Positions 1 through 6,670 of a DNA stretch of 10,956 nucleotides are shown here, in pieces. The notes under the pieces are model-generated. The model had not been told where the DNA came from. It saw only the letters and a list, made by a program, of their open reading frames with translations, and did not search any database. Origin of the DNA: Chitinophagales bacterium. Its GTDB lineage: Bacteria > Bacteroidota > Bacteroidia > Chitinophagales > UBA2359. Position 1 is the stretch's first letter. Each line of letters begins with the position of its first letter. Location: positions 1 through 10,956 of the forward strand of contig JAHDDN010000093.1 of NCBI GenBank assembly GCA_020629335.1, written 5' to 3'. Position numbers and translations under genes: made by a program.

Positions 1-565
1 AAATCTGATTCCTAATATTGCTCAAAAACTCCTTCGTAATACCCAAGTAAGATGCAATCATATATTGAGGAACCCGCTGTACAATTTCAGGATATTCTTC
101 TACAAATAACTCATATCTCTCCTTCGCAGAAAGGGAATAAGTTCGCAACATTCGCTTAGACATATTGACGTAAGCATTCTGAATGATAATCCGAAAGAAA
201 CGCTCCATTTGAGGTATCTCTTCATGCAATTTTTCAAAATCATCATAAGATATTTGAATGACTTCGGTATTTTCCAAACACTGTGTATTAATATTCGCTG
301 GCGTCTGCTTACTAAAACTCTCCAAATCTCCTACCCACCAATTTTTAATTCCAAAACTAATGATATGCTCATTCCCCTTCTCATCTAAACAAAAAGATCT
401 TACCTTACCTGTTACAACATAAGTCTGATAACGACAGACATCCCCATTTTGTATGATGTATTGCCCTTTCAAATAAGTTCTTTGCTTCAATTTAGCCATT
501 AAAACAGCCTCCTCACTTTCGGTTAAATTAACATAGTCTTTTAAATAGGCTAAAAACTCATTCAT
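1..565 (-). CDS. Crp/Fnr family transcriptional regulator, 3' end cut by window edge
   Basis: I translated this by hand on the minus strand from an ATG at 565-563; it stays open for 188 codons to the window edge. Residues about 10-125 match a cyclic-nucleotide-binding-type beta-roll, with the usual Bacteroidota phrases (LKGQYIIQNGD, then VTGKVRSFCLDEKG, then IISFGIKNWWVGDLESF). A long connecting helix follows (about 128-150, ending SKRMLRTYSLSAKERYE). The last visible part, VPQYMIASYLGITKEFLSNIR, is the start of the DNA-reading helix-turn-helix. Family members are usually about 190-200 residues, so only a few C-terminal residues are missing. Such proteins bind DNA as dimers in the cytoplasm. 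The ligand cannot be predicted: there are no Cys clusters of the FNR iron-sulfur type, and the canonical cAMP-contact Arg/Ser pair is not evident. The target genes are unknown. The gene reads away from the GxxExxY gene's 3' side, in the same direction. Confidence 0.9.
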   Translation of the reverse strand, partial: MNEFLAYLKDYVNLTESEEAVLMAKLKQRTYLKGQYIIQNGDVCRYQTYVVTGKVRSFCLDEKGNEHIISFGIKNWWVGDLESFSKQTPANINTQCLENTEVIQISYDDFEKLHEEIPQMERFFRIIIQNAYVNMSKRMLRTYSLSAKERYELFVEEYPEIVQRVPQYMIASYLGITKEFLSNIRNQI

Positions 566-669
566 AAATTAGTGTCATTTTGTCGATGTAATTAATAGAA
601 CATCAATATATCATTTTTATAGGAAAATCTCGTATCAATCACTCATACAGAGTTTACTGCAAAAAAGAA

Positions 670-698
670 AATCACGGATTTCACAGATTGCACGGATT
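670..698 (-). repeat. ATCCGTG-family repeat, inverted copy
   Basis: On the minus strand this reads as three tandem 9-10 bp units, AATCCGTGC, AATCTGTGA and AATCCGTGATT. It matches the copy at 1348-1381 at about 24 of 29 positions and lies in the opposite orientation to the copies at 718-751 and 1348-1381. Units of this kind are familiar from memory as intergenic sequence next to GxxExxY genes in Bacteroidota; that link was not checked against a database. Confidence 0.7.
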
Positions 699-717
699 TT
701 GAATTACGAAATCTAAA

Positions 718-751
718 AATCTGTGCAATATATAAAATCCATGACTCAAGC
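718..751 (+). repeat. ATCCGTG-family repeat, direct copy left of GxxExxY
   Basis: This 34-bp unit begins AATCTGTGCAAT and ends ATCCATGACTCAAGC. It agrees with the unit at 1348-1381 at 26 of 34 positions with no gap, in the same orientation. It ends 3 bp before the GxxExxY stop codon, so the gene is bracketed by direct repeats. Confidence 0.7.
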
Positions 752-754
752 ATC

Positions 755-1132
755 TTATAACAAGAATCTTCTATGATCAACAGACTTTCCACCAAAATTG
801 ATTAGCAAACCTACTTTTAACTTATAAACCTTCAAGTAATTTAAGGTCTGGACTATATGAACATCCTCTAATACTTTTACAGCCTTTATTTCTACTAATA
901 CTTTTTCCTCCACTACAAAATCTGCTCTTCGTGTTCCAATAGGTTTAATCAAGTTTTTATAAAATATCTCTTGTTCAATTTCTCTTTCAAACTGAAGATC
1001 TTTTTGACTCATTTCCCATGCTAAAGCACGTTGATAAATAACTTCCTGAAAGCCAAGTCCTAGGAAATTATGAACTTCAAAAGATGATCCGATGATTCTA
1101 CTAGTAATGTTCTCATATTTTAATGCTGGCAT
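755..1132 (-). CDS. GxxExxY family protein (PD-(D/E)XK nuclease-like fold)
   Basis: A 125-residue protein of normal family length. The signature that names the family, G-x-x-E-x-x-Y, is present as GFQEVIY (residues about 27-33), preceded by the helix ITSRIIGSSFEVHNFLG. The core of a PD-(D/E)XK-type fold is also visible: RADFVVEEKVLVEIKAV, giving the Asp and the E-x-K pair expected at a metal-dependent nuclease site. It ends in the typical KVGLLINFGG...RRFLL. The fold assignment is established for the family, but nuclease activity has not been generally demonstrated and the biological role is unknown. The ATG at 1132-1130 is the only sensible start; it is preceded by AT-rich sequence containing AACCCTTTAAACCCC, with no Shine-Dalgarno motif, as usual in Bacteroidota. 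Such genes are often scattered in genomes as solitary repeat-flanked cassettes, which fits the repeats at 670-751 and 1348-1381. It has no obvious partner gene. Confidence 0.93.
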   Translation of the reverse strand: MPALKYENITSRIIGSSFEVHNFLGLGFQEVIYQRALAWEMSQKDLQFEREIEQEIFYKNLIKPIGTRRADFVVEEKVLVEIKAVKVLEDVHIVQTLNYLKVYKLKVGLLINFGGKSVDHRRFLL

Positions 1133-1347
1133 TTTTTAGGGGTTTAAAGGGTTAAAAAAATTTGAACGAATTGAAAAATGAATACTGATTTAATATCACT
1201 ACATCAAAATAATCCGTTCTGGGATAGCTAAATTAAAACAATCAGCATAATTAATATAATAATTAAGAATTTATAACATTTCAAAAAGTTCTCACCTGAA
1301 TCCACAATTCAAATTAAAATAAAAACACTTAAAAACTCCAACAAAAA

Positions 1348-1381
1348 AATCCGTGCAATCCTAAGAATCCGTGATTCAAGC
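1348..1381 (+). repeat. ATCCGTG-family repeat, direct copy right of GxxExxY
   Basis: This unit consists of AATCCGTGCAATCC, a short spacer, and AATCCGTGATTCAAGC. It is the best-preserved copy in the window. It pairs as a direct repeat with 718-751 and ends only 4 bp before the stop codon of the FGE-like gene (1388-1386), so any insertion event here landed right at that gene's 3' end. Confidence 0.7.
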
Positions 1382-1385
1382 TATT

Positions 1386-2870
1386 TTACCTTCCTCCTCT
1401 CCCACCACCAGTGCTCCTCCTAACCACATTCTCAAAAAAGGCATAATACCGATCAGAAACAGCTGCATCACGGAAGTCTGAAAAATCGCCACTATTCCAA
1501 GCGCCACCTCTTAAGCCAGCGCCCTTTGCATCAGCTTGTGGCCAATTCGCAACATTCGCATGGCCTGTATCGTCAAGGAAGCCATCTCCCAATTGAGCGT
1601 CATAGTTTAATCCCACGCTATCTACATTGACGACTACTTCCCAAAGATTCCCGCTAAGCTCCATCAAGCCATAATAAGACGCGCCACTTTGTAAGCGATC
1701 GCTAGTCGCATCAGCCGCAAAACCACTTCGTAATGGTCCACCAATAGCATTGTATTGATAATTGGCTAAGCCAGCATTATCAATTGCTTGAATTTCGCTA
1801 TATTCTTCATCGGTACCGTCTAGTAAGATATTTTCAACTACTGTTACACTATCTGTTCCCCAAGCAAATTCTCTTACGATGGGAACATTGCTTCCCCTAG
1901 CCATTTTTTCAAATTCTAATTCCGTCAGAGGGCGTAAAGCCGCCCAATCTAAATAAGCCGTTACATCTGCCCAATTCAGAAAATTACAAGCTCTCGACTG
2001 ACCATCATTGGCTTGATCATAGAGTAGGTTATCATTCGCATCACAAGCATATTGGGCGGTCCAGCCTGCTTGGGAAGGCGTAGCAACGATAATGCCATTA
2101 CGAGCCTCTATACCCATTGCTTGAGTGCCTGTAGGACTGTAAGGAGAAACAGCAGTTCTATTCATTTGCTGATTTTCAGTAAGCGTGTTTAGGAAGTCTT
2201 TGTATTGTTCTTGACTAATCTCGTACTTCATGCTGTAAAAAGAAGCATAGCCTTTAGGATAGGCTGCAGGAATATCATCGGCTGGAAAACTTTCTATGTC
2301 TGCATATAACTGCCCTGCATTGGGGCCTACGGTAATACTGGATTCTGACTCAATAAAAAAAGGGGATAAATCCCCTCCATCACCCAAAGTGTAATAACTA
2401 TCTCCGTCCCCTAACCAATAAGGCGCTTCTGGGACATACACCATCTCAATACCATATACTCGTATCGCTAATTCTTCTTCAATTAAAATGGGCGTCGGAA
2501 GTGTGATACTAATATCCATACTCACTTCCTCTGATACGCCTGAGCTACTTTTCTTAACAAAAAAACCCTTTGTATCCTCCACTGTTTCCACCTCTAAATC
2601 AACACTCATCCAATCGTATTGATCAGCAGTAATAGGCATGGATAAATGCGCCCAGTCTCCTCCTTGGTATTGAATTTTGGCAAATACCCAAAGGGCATCG
2701 TAATTATAAGGAGACGATTGGGCATCTAATAACCAACTATTTTCCCAGCTCAATGAAAAGCTCAATGTATTTTCATCAACTAACTGCACATCAAACACTT
2801 GTGCGTTATTAGCTGATACATGGCTCCAATAAAGCAGAAAGATGATTGTTAGATACCCAAACTTACTCAC
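1386..2870 (-). CDS. Secreted protein with FGE/SUMF1-like (formylglycine-generating-enzyme) C-terminal domain, probably non-catalytic
   Basis: A 494-residue protein. Residues 1-20 are a signal peptide (hydrophobic core YLTIIFLLYW, cleavage likely after SHVSA). Residues about 22-140 form a beta-rich module with the Bacteroidota phrase SLSWENSW...NYDALWVFAKIQ...GGDWAHLSM. Residues about 143-486 carry the FGE-sulfatase fold: MVYVPEAPYWLGDG, FYSMKYEISQEQYKDFLN, RPLTELEFEKMARG (313-326), GLMELSGNLWE (401-411) and LRGGAWNSGDFSDFRDA (453-469). In true FGEs two redox cysteines lie near the C-terminus, typically in a G-F-R-C setting. Here that region reads ENVVRRST, and the only mature cysteines are C276 and C295, so sulfatase activation is unlikely. 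The protein ends in GGGRGGR, which is unusual. The start is GTG at 2870-2868: an in-frame stop lies upstream, and the next Met (143) would lose the signal peptide. The gene begins 4 nt after the stop of the T9SS-cargo gene, so the two are likely one operon. A role in surface binding or assembly is only a guess. Confidence 0.85.
   Translation of the reverse strand: MSKFGYLTIIFLLYWSHVSANNAQVFDVQLVDENTLSFSLSWENSWLLDAQSSPYNYDALWVFAKIQYQGGDWAHLSMPITADQYDWMSVDLEVETVEDTKGFFVKKSSSGVSEEVSMDISITLPTPILIEEELAIRVYGIEMVYVPEAPYWLGDGDSYYTLGDGGDLSPFFIESESSITVGPNAGQLYADIESFPADDIPAAYPKGYASFYSMKYEISQEQYKDFLNTLTENQQMNRTAVSPYSPTGTQAMGIEARNGIIVATPSQAGWTAQYACDANDNLLYDQANDGQSRACNFLNWADVTAYLDWAALRPLTELEFEKMARGSNVPIVREFAWGTDSVTVVENILLDGTDEEYSEIQAIDNAGLANYQYNAIGGPLRSGFAADATSDRLQSGASYYGLMELSGNLWEVVVNVDSVGLNYDAQLGDGFLDDTGHANVANWPQADAKGAGLRGGAWNSGDFSDFRDAAVSDRYYAFFENVVRRSTGGGRGGR
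2355..2376 (-). terminator. Terminator-like hairpin inside the FGE-like coding sequence
   Basis: On the sense (minus) strand, AGGGGA and TCCCCT form a perfect 6-bp, GC-rich stem around the 4-nt loop TTTA, followed at once by six T residues. It encodes G-D-L-S-P-F-F in the linker before the FGE core, so coding constraint may explain it. It has the geometry of an intrinsic terminator, but there is no evidence that it is used. Confidence 0.3.
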
Positions 2871-2874
2871 TCTA

Positions 2875-4110
2875 TTATTCTTTAATTACTTTTCTAACAA
2901 CAGGCTCACCATCTACCACCATATTCAATAAGTAGATACCTGCGTTTTGATCTGCCAAATTGATTTGAATCTGATTGTCATTCGTAGCTCCGCTTACGAT
3001 CTCTTTTCCATCAATAGACAATAACTGATAAGCTGTAATTTCTTTATCGCTATTGACTGTTAAGAACTCATTGGCTGGTTGAGGATATAATGAAATCTCA
3101 ATATTACTTTCTATACTTTCATTCGATACTACTTGTCTGACATCTAAAGCAACTGCTTCTGATGAAACACCTACTCCAAACGAGGCTCCTGCCTCCCCAG
3201 CTAAATTGTATTCAAAACACTCACCATTCGTAGCAAAGTTGCCTGTTGTCAAATAAAGTGCTTCAACATCAGCATTGACTACCCCATTTATATGCGCACC
3301 TAATACGCTATAAGGACCCGCCTCAAAAGTATTTAAATCATAAGTTCTAACATTACTAAAATCATCTACATAATATAGTAAATCATTCGCAATACCAATT
3401 CCTTTAGATAAAGCTAAGTCATAAGTAGATACTTCATCGTTAGTAAGATTAATTTCAAATAACTTTCCAATACCCTCAAACCAAGCATTGCTGACAGCAT
3501 ATAAATAATTTCCCTCCAAATAAATATTGGATAAGCCAGCACCATCTTCTCCTAAGTCATATACATCTACAAAACTTAAGTCGAAAGCATCAATTACTTG
3601 AATCGTAGCCGTACTATTCAAATAAGGACCAGGAACTGCAACATAAAGCAAGCCATTAGCTGCTAATATATCAGCAGTCTCATTAAATACACCACCAAAA
3701 TCTACAAGATCTAAGGTGTTCTTATCAAACATTCGGATGTATTGATTATCTAGTACTCCAAACCAACCAGAAGCGTATAGGTAATCACCATGAACAACCA
3801 AACTTTTAACTCCTTCAAATAAAGCAGCTCCTACTCTTTCATAAGTATCATAATTATAAGCGATGATACTATCCTGAGCTGCCAAATAAATGAGATTTTC
3901 ATGTATGATTACCTCTTGTACTGATTCCGTTCCTATATTATCAAATATAGTGTATTCTTGTGTATTGGGATCATAAGCACCAATAGTAGCGGGATCAGGA
4001 TCACCAAAAGCACCGCCATTGGCAACAATCGCTCTATGCACATACTCTTGTGCCATTAAATCTTGAAAACAAAATAGCACTAAAGCTATTAGGGGTAAAA
4101 GTTTTTTCAT
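2875..4110 (-). CDS. Secreted beta-propeller-like protein with T9SS type A sorting domain
   Basis: A 411-residue protein. Residues 1-20 are a signal peptide (MKKLLPLIALVLFCF, cleavage near LMA|Q). Residues about 25-325 are made of repeating short beta blades with phrases such as ENLIYLAAQDSIIAYNYDTY, GDYLYASGWF, NGLLYVAVPG, GNYLYAVSNAWF and NDLLYYVDD, one about every 45 residues. This suggests a six- or seven-bladed propeller of the YVTN/DUF5074 kind. Residues about 337-411 are a type A C-terminal sorting domain: an ISLYPQPANEFLTV start, YQLLSIDGKEIVSG, and a GIYLLNMVV...RKVIKE end. That domain directs passage through the type IX secretion system and attachment at, or release from, the cell surface. 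No enzyme motif was seen; binding or scaffolding is an inference. The ATG at 4110-4108 is followed by a clean signal peptide. The downstream FGE-like gene starts 4 nt after this stop, suggesting co-expression. Confidence 0.88.
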   Translation of the reverse strand: MKKLLPLIALVLFCFQDLMAQEYVHRAIVANGGAFGDPDPATIGAYDPNTQEYTIFDNIGTESVQEVIIHENLIYLAAQDSIIAYNYDTYERVGAALFEGVKSLVVHGDYLYASGWFGVLDNQYIRMFDKNTLDLVDFGGVFNETADILAANGLLYVAVPGPYLNSTATIQVIDAFDLSFVDVYDLGEDGAGLSNIYLEGNYLYAVSNAWFEGIGKLFEINLTNDEVSTYDLALSKGIGIANDLLYYVDDFSNVRTYDLNTFEAGPYSVLGAHINGVVNADVEALYLTTGNFATNGECFEYNLAGEAGASFGVGVSSEAVALDVRQVVSNESIESNIEISLYPQPANEFLTVNSDKEITAYQLLSIDGKEIVSGATNDNQIQINLADQNAGIYLLNMVVDGEPVVRKVIKE

Positions 4111-4134
4111 TATAGTTTAATATTTTTTAAAGTA

Positions 4135-4163
4135 CAAAAATCATATCGTTGCACTGCAACCAA
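4135..4163 (-). promoter_or_regulatory. Candidate Bacteroidota-type promoter for the T9SS-cargo/FGE-like operon
   Basis: On the minus strand a TTG (4163-4161) lies 18 nt before GATTTTTG (4142-4135). The Bacteroidota sigma-factor consensus is TTTG, about 19 nt, then TAnnTTTG, so the -7 box has one mismatch. The spacer contains the palindrome GTTGCA-G-TGCAAC (4148-4160), which could be an operator. The start codon is 25 nt further on. This is a pattern match only. Confidence 0.28.
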
Positions 4164-4200
4164 TTAACTAATACACTAATCAACCAATTAACTAATACAC
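4158..4200 (-). repeat. Direct repeat of 19 bp (two exact copies) built from TTAGTTAATTGG phrases
   Basis: The plus-strand string AACCAATTAACTAATACAC occurs exactly at 4158-4176 and 4182-4200. Read on the minus strand, it is a run of TTAGTnnATTGG-like phrases, and the same phrase order and spacing recur at 6602-6639. It fills most of the 93-bp gap between rnr and the T9SS-cargo gene. Confidence 0.75.
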
Positions 4201-4203
4201 CAA

Positions 4204-6348
4204 TTAATCATTAACCAGCCCAAGATCAATCTGTTTTTCATTGACATCAACTTTAGCAACGACTACTCTAATAGGCGCACCTAATTGATATTTTTTATTA
4301 TTCGTTTGTCCTGTCAAACACTGAAGGTCTTCATCATAATAGTAATAATCATCATCGAAATACTCTATTCGAATCATACCTTCACATTTATTGGCCGTCA
4401 AGGATACAAACACACCAAATGCCTGTACACCCGAAATGACACCATCAAATTTGTCTCCTACATAATCTGCTAAATATTGCGCTTGCTTATATCGGATAGA
4501 ATCCCACTCTGCATCCATTGCCTTACGCTCCATCATCGAAGCATGCACACATTCTTTTTCTAGTTCTGCTTTCTTACGACGAACCTTCCCGTCCAAACAA
4601 TCTTGTAATAAACGATGTGTCATCACATCAGGGTATCTACGAATAGGCGAAGTAAAATGACCGTAATTCTCGAATCCTAAGCCATAATGACCGACATTCT
4701 CTGTCGTGTACTTGGCCTTCGCCATTGAGCGAATAGAAAGTGTTTCAAATAAGACTTGTTCTGGCTTGTCTTTTACTGCCTTCATAAGGGCATTAATCGA
4801 CTTAGCGACTAATTTAGGCTTTGAAATATCCATTGAATAACCGAATCTTCCCGCCATGCCTTTCAATCGTAATAACTTCTCCTCATCTGGAGCATCATGG
4901 GCACGATTCACCATAGGCATCTTCTTGCCATTCACAAAAGCTGCCACTTCTTGATTGGCCAAAAGCATATAATCCTCAATCATTAAATGCGCATCCTTCC
5001 TCGTCTTGATGTAAATCTCTATCGGCTTGGCATTTTCATCTAACTTAAAGCCGATCTCTTCCTTATCAAAATCAATCGCCCCATTGGCAAAGCGTTTTTT
5101 ACGTAAAATTTTCGCAATCTTATTTAGCTTTTTCAAAGCCAAAGTAAGTTTATCTCTCTTTCTACTTTCAATCAAAACCTGCGCTTCTTCATAAGCAAAT
5201 CGCTTATCAGAATAAATCACAGTTCGACCAAACCACTTATCATGAATATTTCCTTTTTCATCCATTTGGAAAACCACAGAGAAACATAATTTTTCCTCCT
5301 CTGGTCGTAAAGAACAAATCACATTAGATATCTGTTCTGGGTACATCGGCAAAACTCGATCCACCAAATAAACAGAAGTCGCACGCTCTGCCCCTTCTTT
5401 ATCTAAGGCTGTGCCTGGGCGAACATAATGCGTTACATCCGCAATATGAACGCCTATCTCAAATAAGCCATTTTCTAATTTTTGAATCGAAAGCGCATCA
5501 TCAAAATCTTTCGCATCGGCTGGATCAATTGTAAAGGTCAATACCTCCCGCATATCTCTACGCTTATCAATCTCCGATTGTGGAATGTCCATCTTGATTT
5601 TACTCACCTCTTTCAGCGTCTCTGGATTAAATTTCAAGGAGAAGCCCTTATCAATTAAAATAGACTTCATCACCACATCATTATTGCCTGGCTTTCCTAA
5701 AACCTCAACAACTCTACCCACAGGACTCTTTTTTCCTTCTGGCCATTCTTCAAAATGTACAACCACTTTTTCACCCGTTTTGGCATTCATAAATTGACCC
5801 TTAGGAATAAAAAAGTCAGCCCCAATTTTTCGATCAGGCACACAAAAGGCATGAGCCGAACTTAATTCAATCGTTCCCACAAACAATTCTTGGGAACGCT
5901 TCACGATCTCTACGACCTTACCTTCTAACTTTCGGCCATTTCTCTTTTTAATAAGGACAATCTTAACCGTATCACCATCAAATGCACGATTCAAGTTCTC
6001 CTTAGTGACAAATACATCCTTCTCCAAGTCAGCACATATAATAAATGCACTACCAGAACGAGTCGCATCAACCACTCCCTCAATGACTTCAGAGGCATTA
6101 TAATCTTGAACCTTGGATTTTTTAGATTTGGAACGCTTAGACTTTTTATAACGATTATCTCTCAAATAAATGAGATCTTTTTTAGATAGTTTTCCTAGTA
6201 CTTGCTCTAATTGAGCAACCGTATATTTCTTATTTTTTACTTTCTTATAAAGCTGTTTAAATGTAAAACTTTTCTTTGGGTTACCATCAAAAAAGCGCAT
6301 CATTCTTTCACTCAAATGCTCTAATTGCTTTTTTTCTTTTCTTGACAT
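4204..6348 (-). CDS. rnr: Ribonuclease R (RNase II/RNB family 3'-5' exoribonuclease)
   Basis: A 714-residue protein with the full RNase R order: an N-terminal winged helix (about 10-65), a Lys-rich linker (66-80), two cold-shock OB domains (about 85-150 and 155-220), the RNB catalytic domain (about 265-590) and a C-terminal S1 domain (about 632-712). The catalytic metal site is complete: IDPADAKDFDDA gives Asp275, 281, 283 and 284, equivalent to D201/207/209/210 of RNase II. The motif HFTSPIRRYPD (564-574), containing the conserved Arg residues, is also present. The enzyme degrades structured RNA processively from the 3' end in the cytoplasm and acts in RNA turnover and quality control. It lacks the long basic C-terminal tail of the E. 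coli enzyme and stops right after the S1 domain, as is common in this phylum. The ATG at 6348-6346 fits the family start. It lies 93 bp upstream of the T9SS-cargo gene on the same strand, but that gap is repeat-filled, so co-transcription is uncertain. The 5' leader carries a dyad at 6364-6389. Confidence 0.97.
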   Translation of the reverse strand: MSRKEKKQLEHLSERMMRFFDGNPKKSFTFKQLYKKVKNKKYTVAQLEQVLGKLSKKDLIYLRDNRYKKSKRSKSKKSKVQDYNASEVIEGVVDATRSGSAFIICADLEKDVFVTKENLNRAFDGDTVKIVLIKKRNGRKLEGKVVEIVKRSQELFVGTIELSSAHAFCVPDRKIGADFFIPKGQFMNAKTGEKVVVHFEEWPEGKKSPVGRVVEVLGKPGNNDVVMKSILIDKGFSLKFNPETLKEVSKIKMDIPQSEIDKRRDMREVLTFTIDPADAKDFDDALSIQKLENGLFEIGVHIADVTHYVRPGTALDKEGAERATSVYLVDRVLPMYPEQISNVICSLRPEEEKLCFSVVFQMDEKGNIHDKWFGRTVIYSDKRFAYEEAQVLIESRKRDKLTLALKKLNKIAKILRKKRFANGAIDFDKEEIGFKLDENAKPIEIYIKTRKDAHLMIEDYMLLANQEVAAFVNGKKMPMVNRAHDAPDEEKLLRLKGMAGRFGYSMDISKPKLVAKSINALMKAVKDKPEQVLFETLSIRSMAKAKYTTENVGHYGLGFENYGHFTSPIRRYPDVMTHRLLQDCLDGKVRRKKAELEKECVHASMMERKAMDAEWDSIRYKQAQYLADYVGDKFDGVISGVQAFGVFVSLTANKCEGMIRIEYFDDDYYYYDEDLQCLTGQTNNKKYQLGAPIRVVVAKVDVNEKQIDLGLVND

Positions 6349-6363
6349 AAATTTGTTTAAATT

Positions 6364-6389
6364 AGGAATATTAAAACTTTAGTATTCCT
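6364..6389 (-). promoter_or_regulatory. 26-bp near-perfect dyad in the rnr leader
   Basis: Twelve-base arms (AGGAATACTAAA and TTTAATATTCCT on the minus strand) surround a 2-nt centre with a single mismatch at the eighth position. It lies 15 nt upstream of the rnr ATG, and therefore downstream of the candidate promoter. As DNA it resembles a repressor operator; as RNA the outer 7 pairs could form a stem sequestering the leader. Function is not established. Confidence 0.4.
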
Positions 6390-6434
6390 TGGGTTTTGTT
6401 GTTCATTATCATACAGTGCGCTCCATTATGGATG

Positions 6435-6466
6435 CAAAAATCAGCTTTAAGCACTGGATATGCAAA
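6435..6466 (-). promoter_or_regulatory. Candidate Bacteroidota-type promoter for rnr
   Basis: On the minus strand TTTG (6466-6463) is followed after 20 nt by GATTTTTG (6442-6435), one mismatch from TAnnTTTG. Transcription would start near 6428, giving a leader of about 80 nt that contains the 6364-6389 dyad. The same GATTTTTG box is seen in front of the T9SS-cargo gene. This is a pattern match only. Confidence 0.28.
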
Positions 6467-6601
6467 TAAACAGGAATAAATAAATTGGAATTAATTACGA
6501 AGGCGGGATTCAGTTCATCTAATTTTAAGGCAAAAAAAGATTCACGAACTTAACTCTAAAACAAATTTTAATCAAAAAGGTTTCCTATGAAACAAAGTAA
6601 A

Positions 6602-6639
6602 ATAGTTAATTGGTCTATTTGTTAAATAGTAAATCGGTA
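6602..6639 (+). repeat. TTAGTnnATTGG phrase repeat, plus-strand copy
   Basis: This 38-bp unit is ATAGTTAATTGGT, then 11 nt, then ATAGTAAATCGG. It aligns without gaps to the minus-strand unit at 4158-4195 (about 28 of 38 positions), keeping the same phrase spacing. It is AT-rich and non-coding. Confidence 0.5.
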
Positions 6640-6670
6640 TTTTTAATAGCAAAATCAGGCTAAAGAGTAC

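Larger units (their letters stand above)
661..751 (-). terminator. Repeat-built hairpin followed by a T-rich tract, likely terminator of the GxxExxY gene
   Basis: Read on the minus strand, the segment starting at 751 folds back on the segment ending at 670. An outer stem of about 12 pairs (two of them G-U) joins AGTCATGGATTT to AAATCCGTGATT. An inner stem of about 11 positions with one mismatch joins TTGCACAGATT to AATCCGTGCAA. They are separated by a 6-nt internal loop and capped by a loop of about 19 nt. The 3' arm is followed directly by TTTTCTTTTTT (about 671-661). It starts 4 nt after the GxxExxY stop codon. The arms are copies of the ATCCGTG repeat, so the terminator role may be secondary to the repeat. 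Confidence 0.5.

Noticed and set aside
755..1132. Toxin of a toxin-antitoxin pair or a restriction enzyme
   Set aside because: There is no partner gene next to it, and the family signature points to the solitary GxxExxY group of unknown function.
1386..2870. A true sulfatase-activating formylglycine-generating enzyme
   Set aside because: The C-terminal catalytic cysteines are absent and no sulfatase gene is nearby.
4158..4200. CRISPR array
   Set aside because: Only two copies with a 5-bp gap, AT-rich phrase structure, no spacers of constant length and no cas genes.
4285..4473. Plus-strand open frame opposite rnr (and similar ones at 5585-5797, 9948-10142, 10622-10882)
   Set aside because: Each lies antisense to a well-supported gene, has low-complexity or non-family-like sequence, and shows no motif. 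They are mirror images of real coding sequence.
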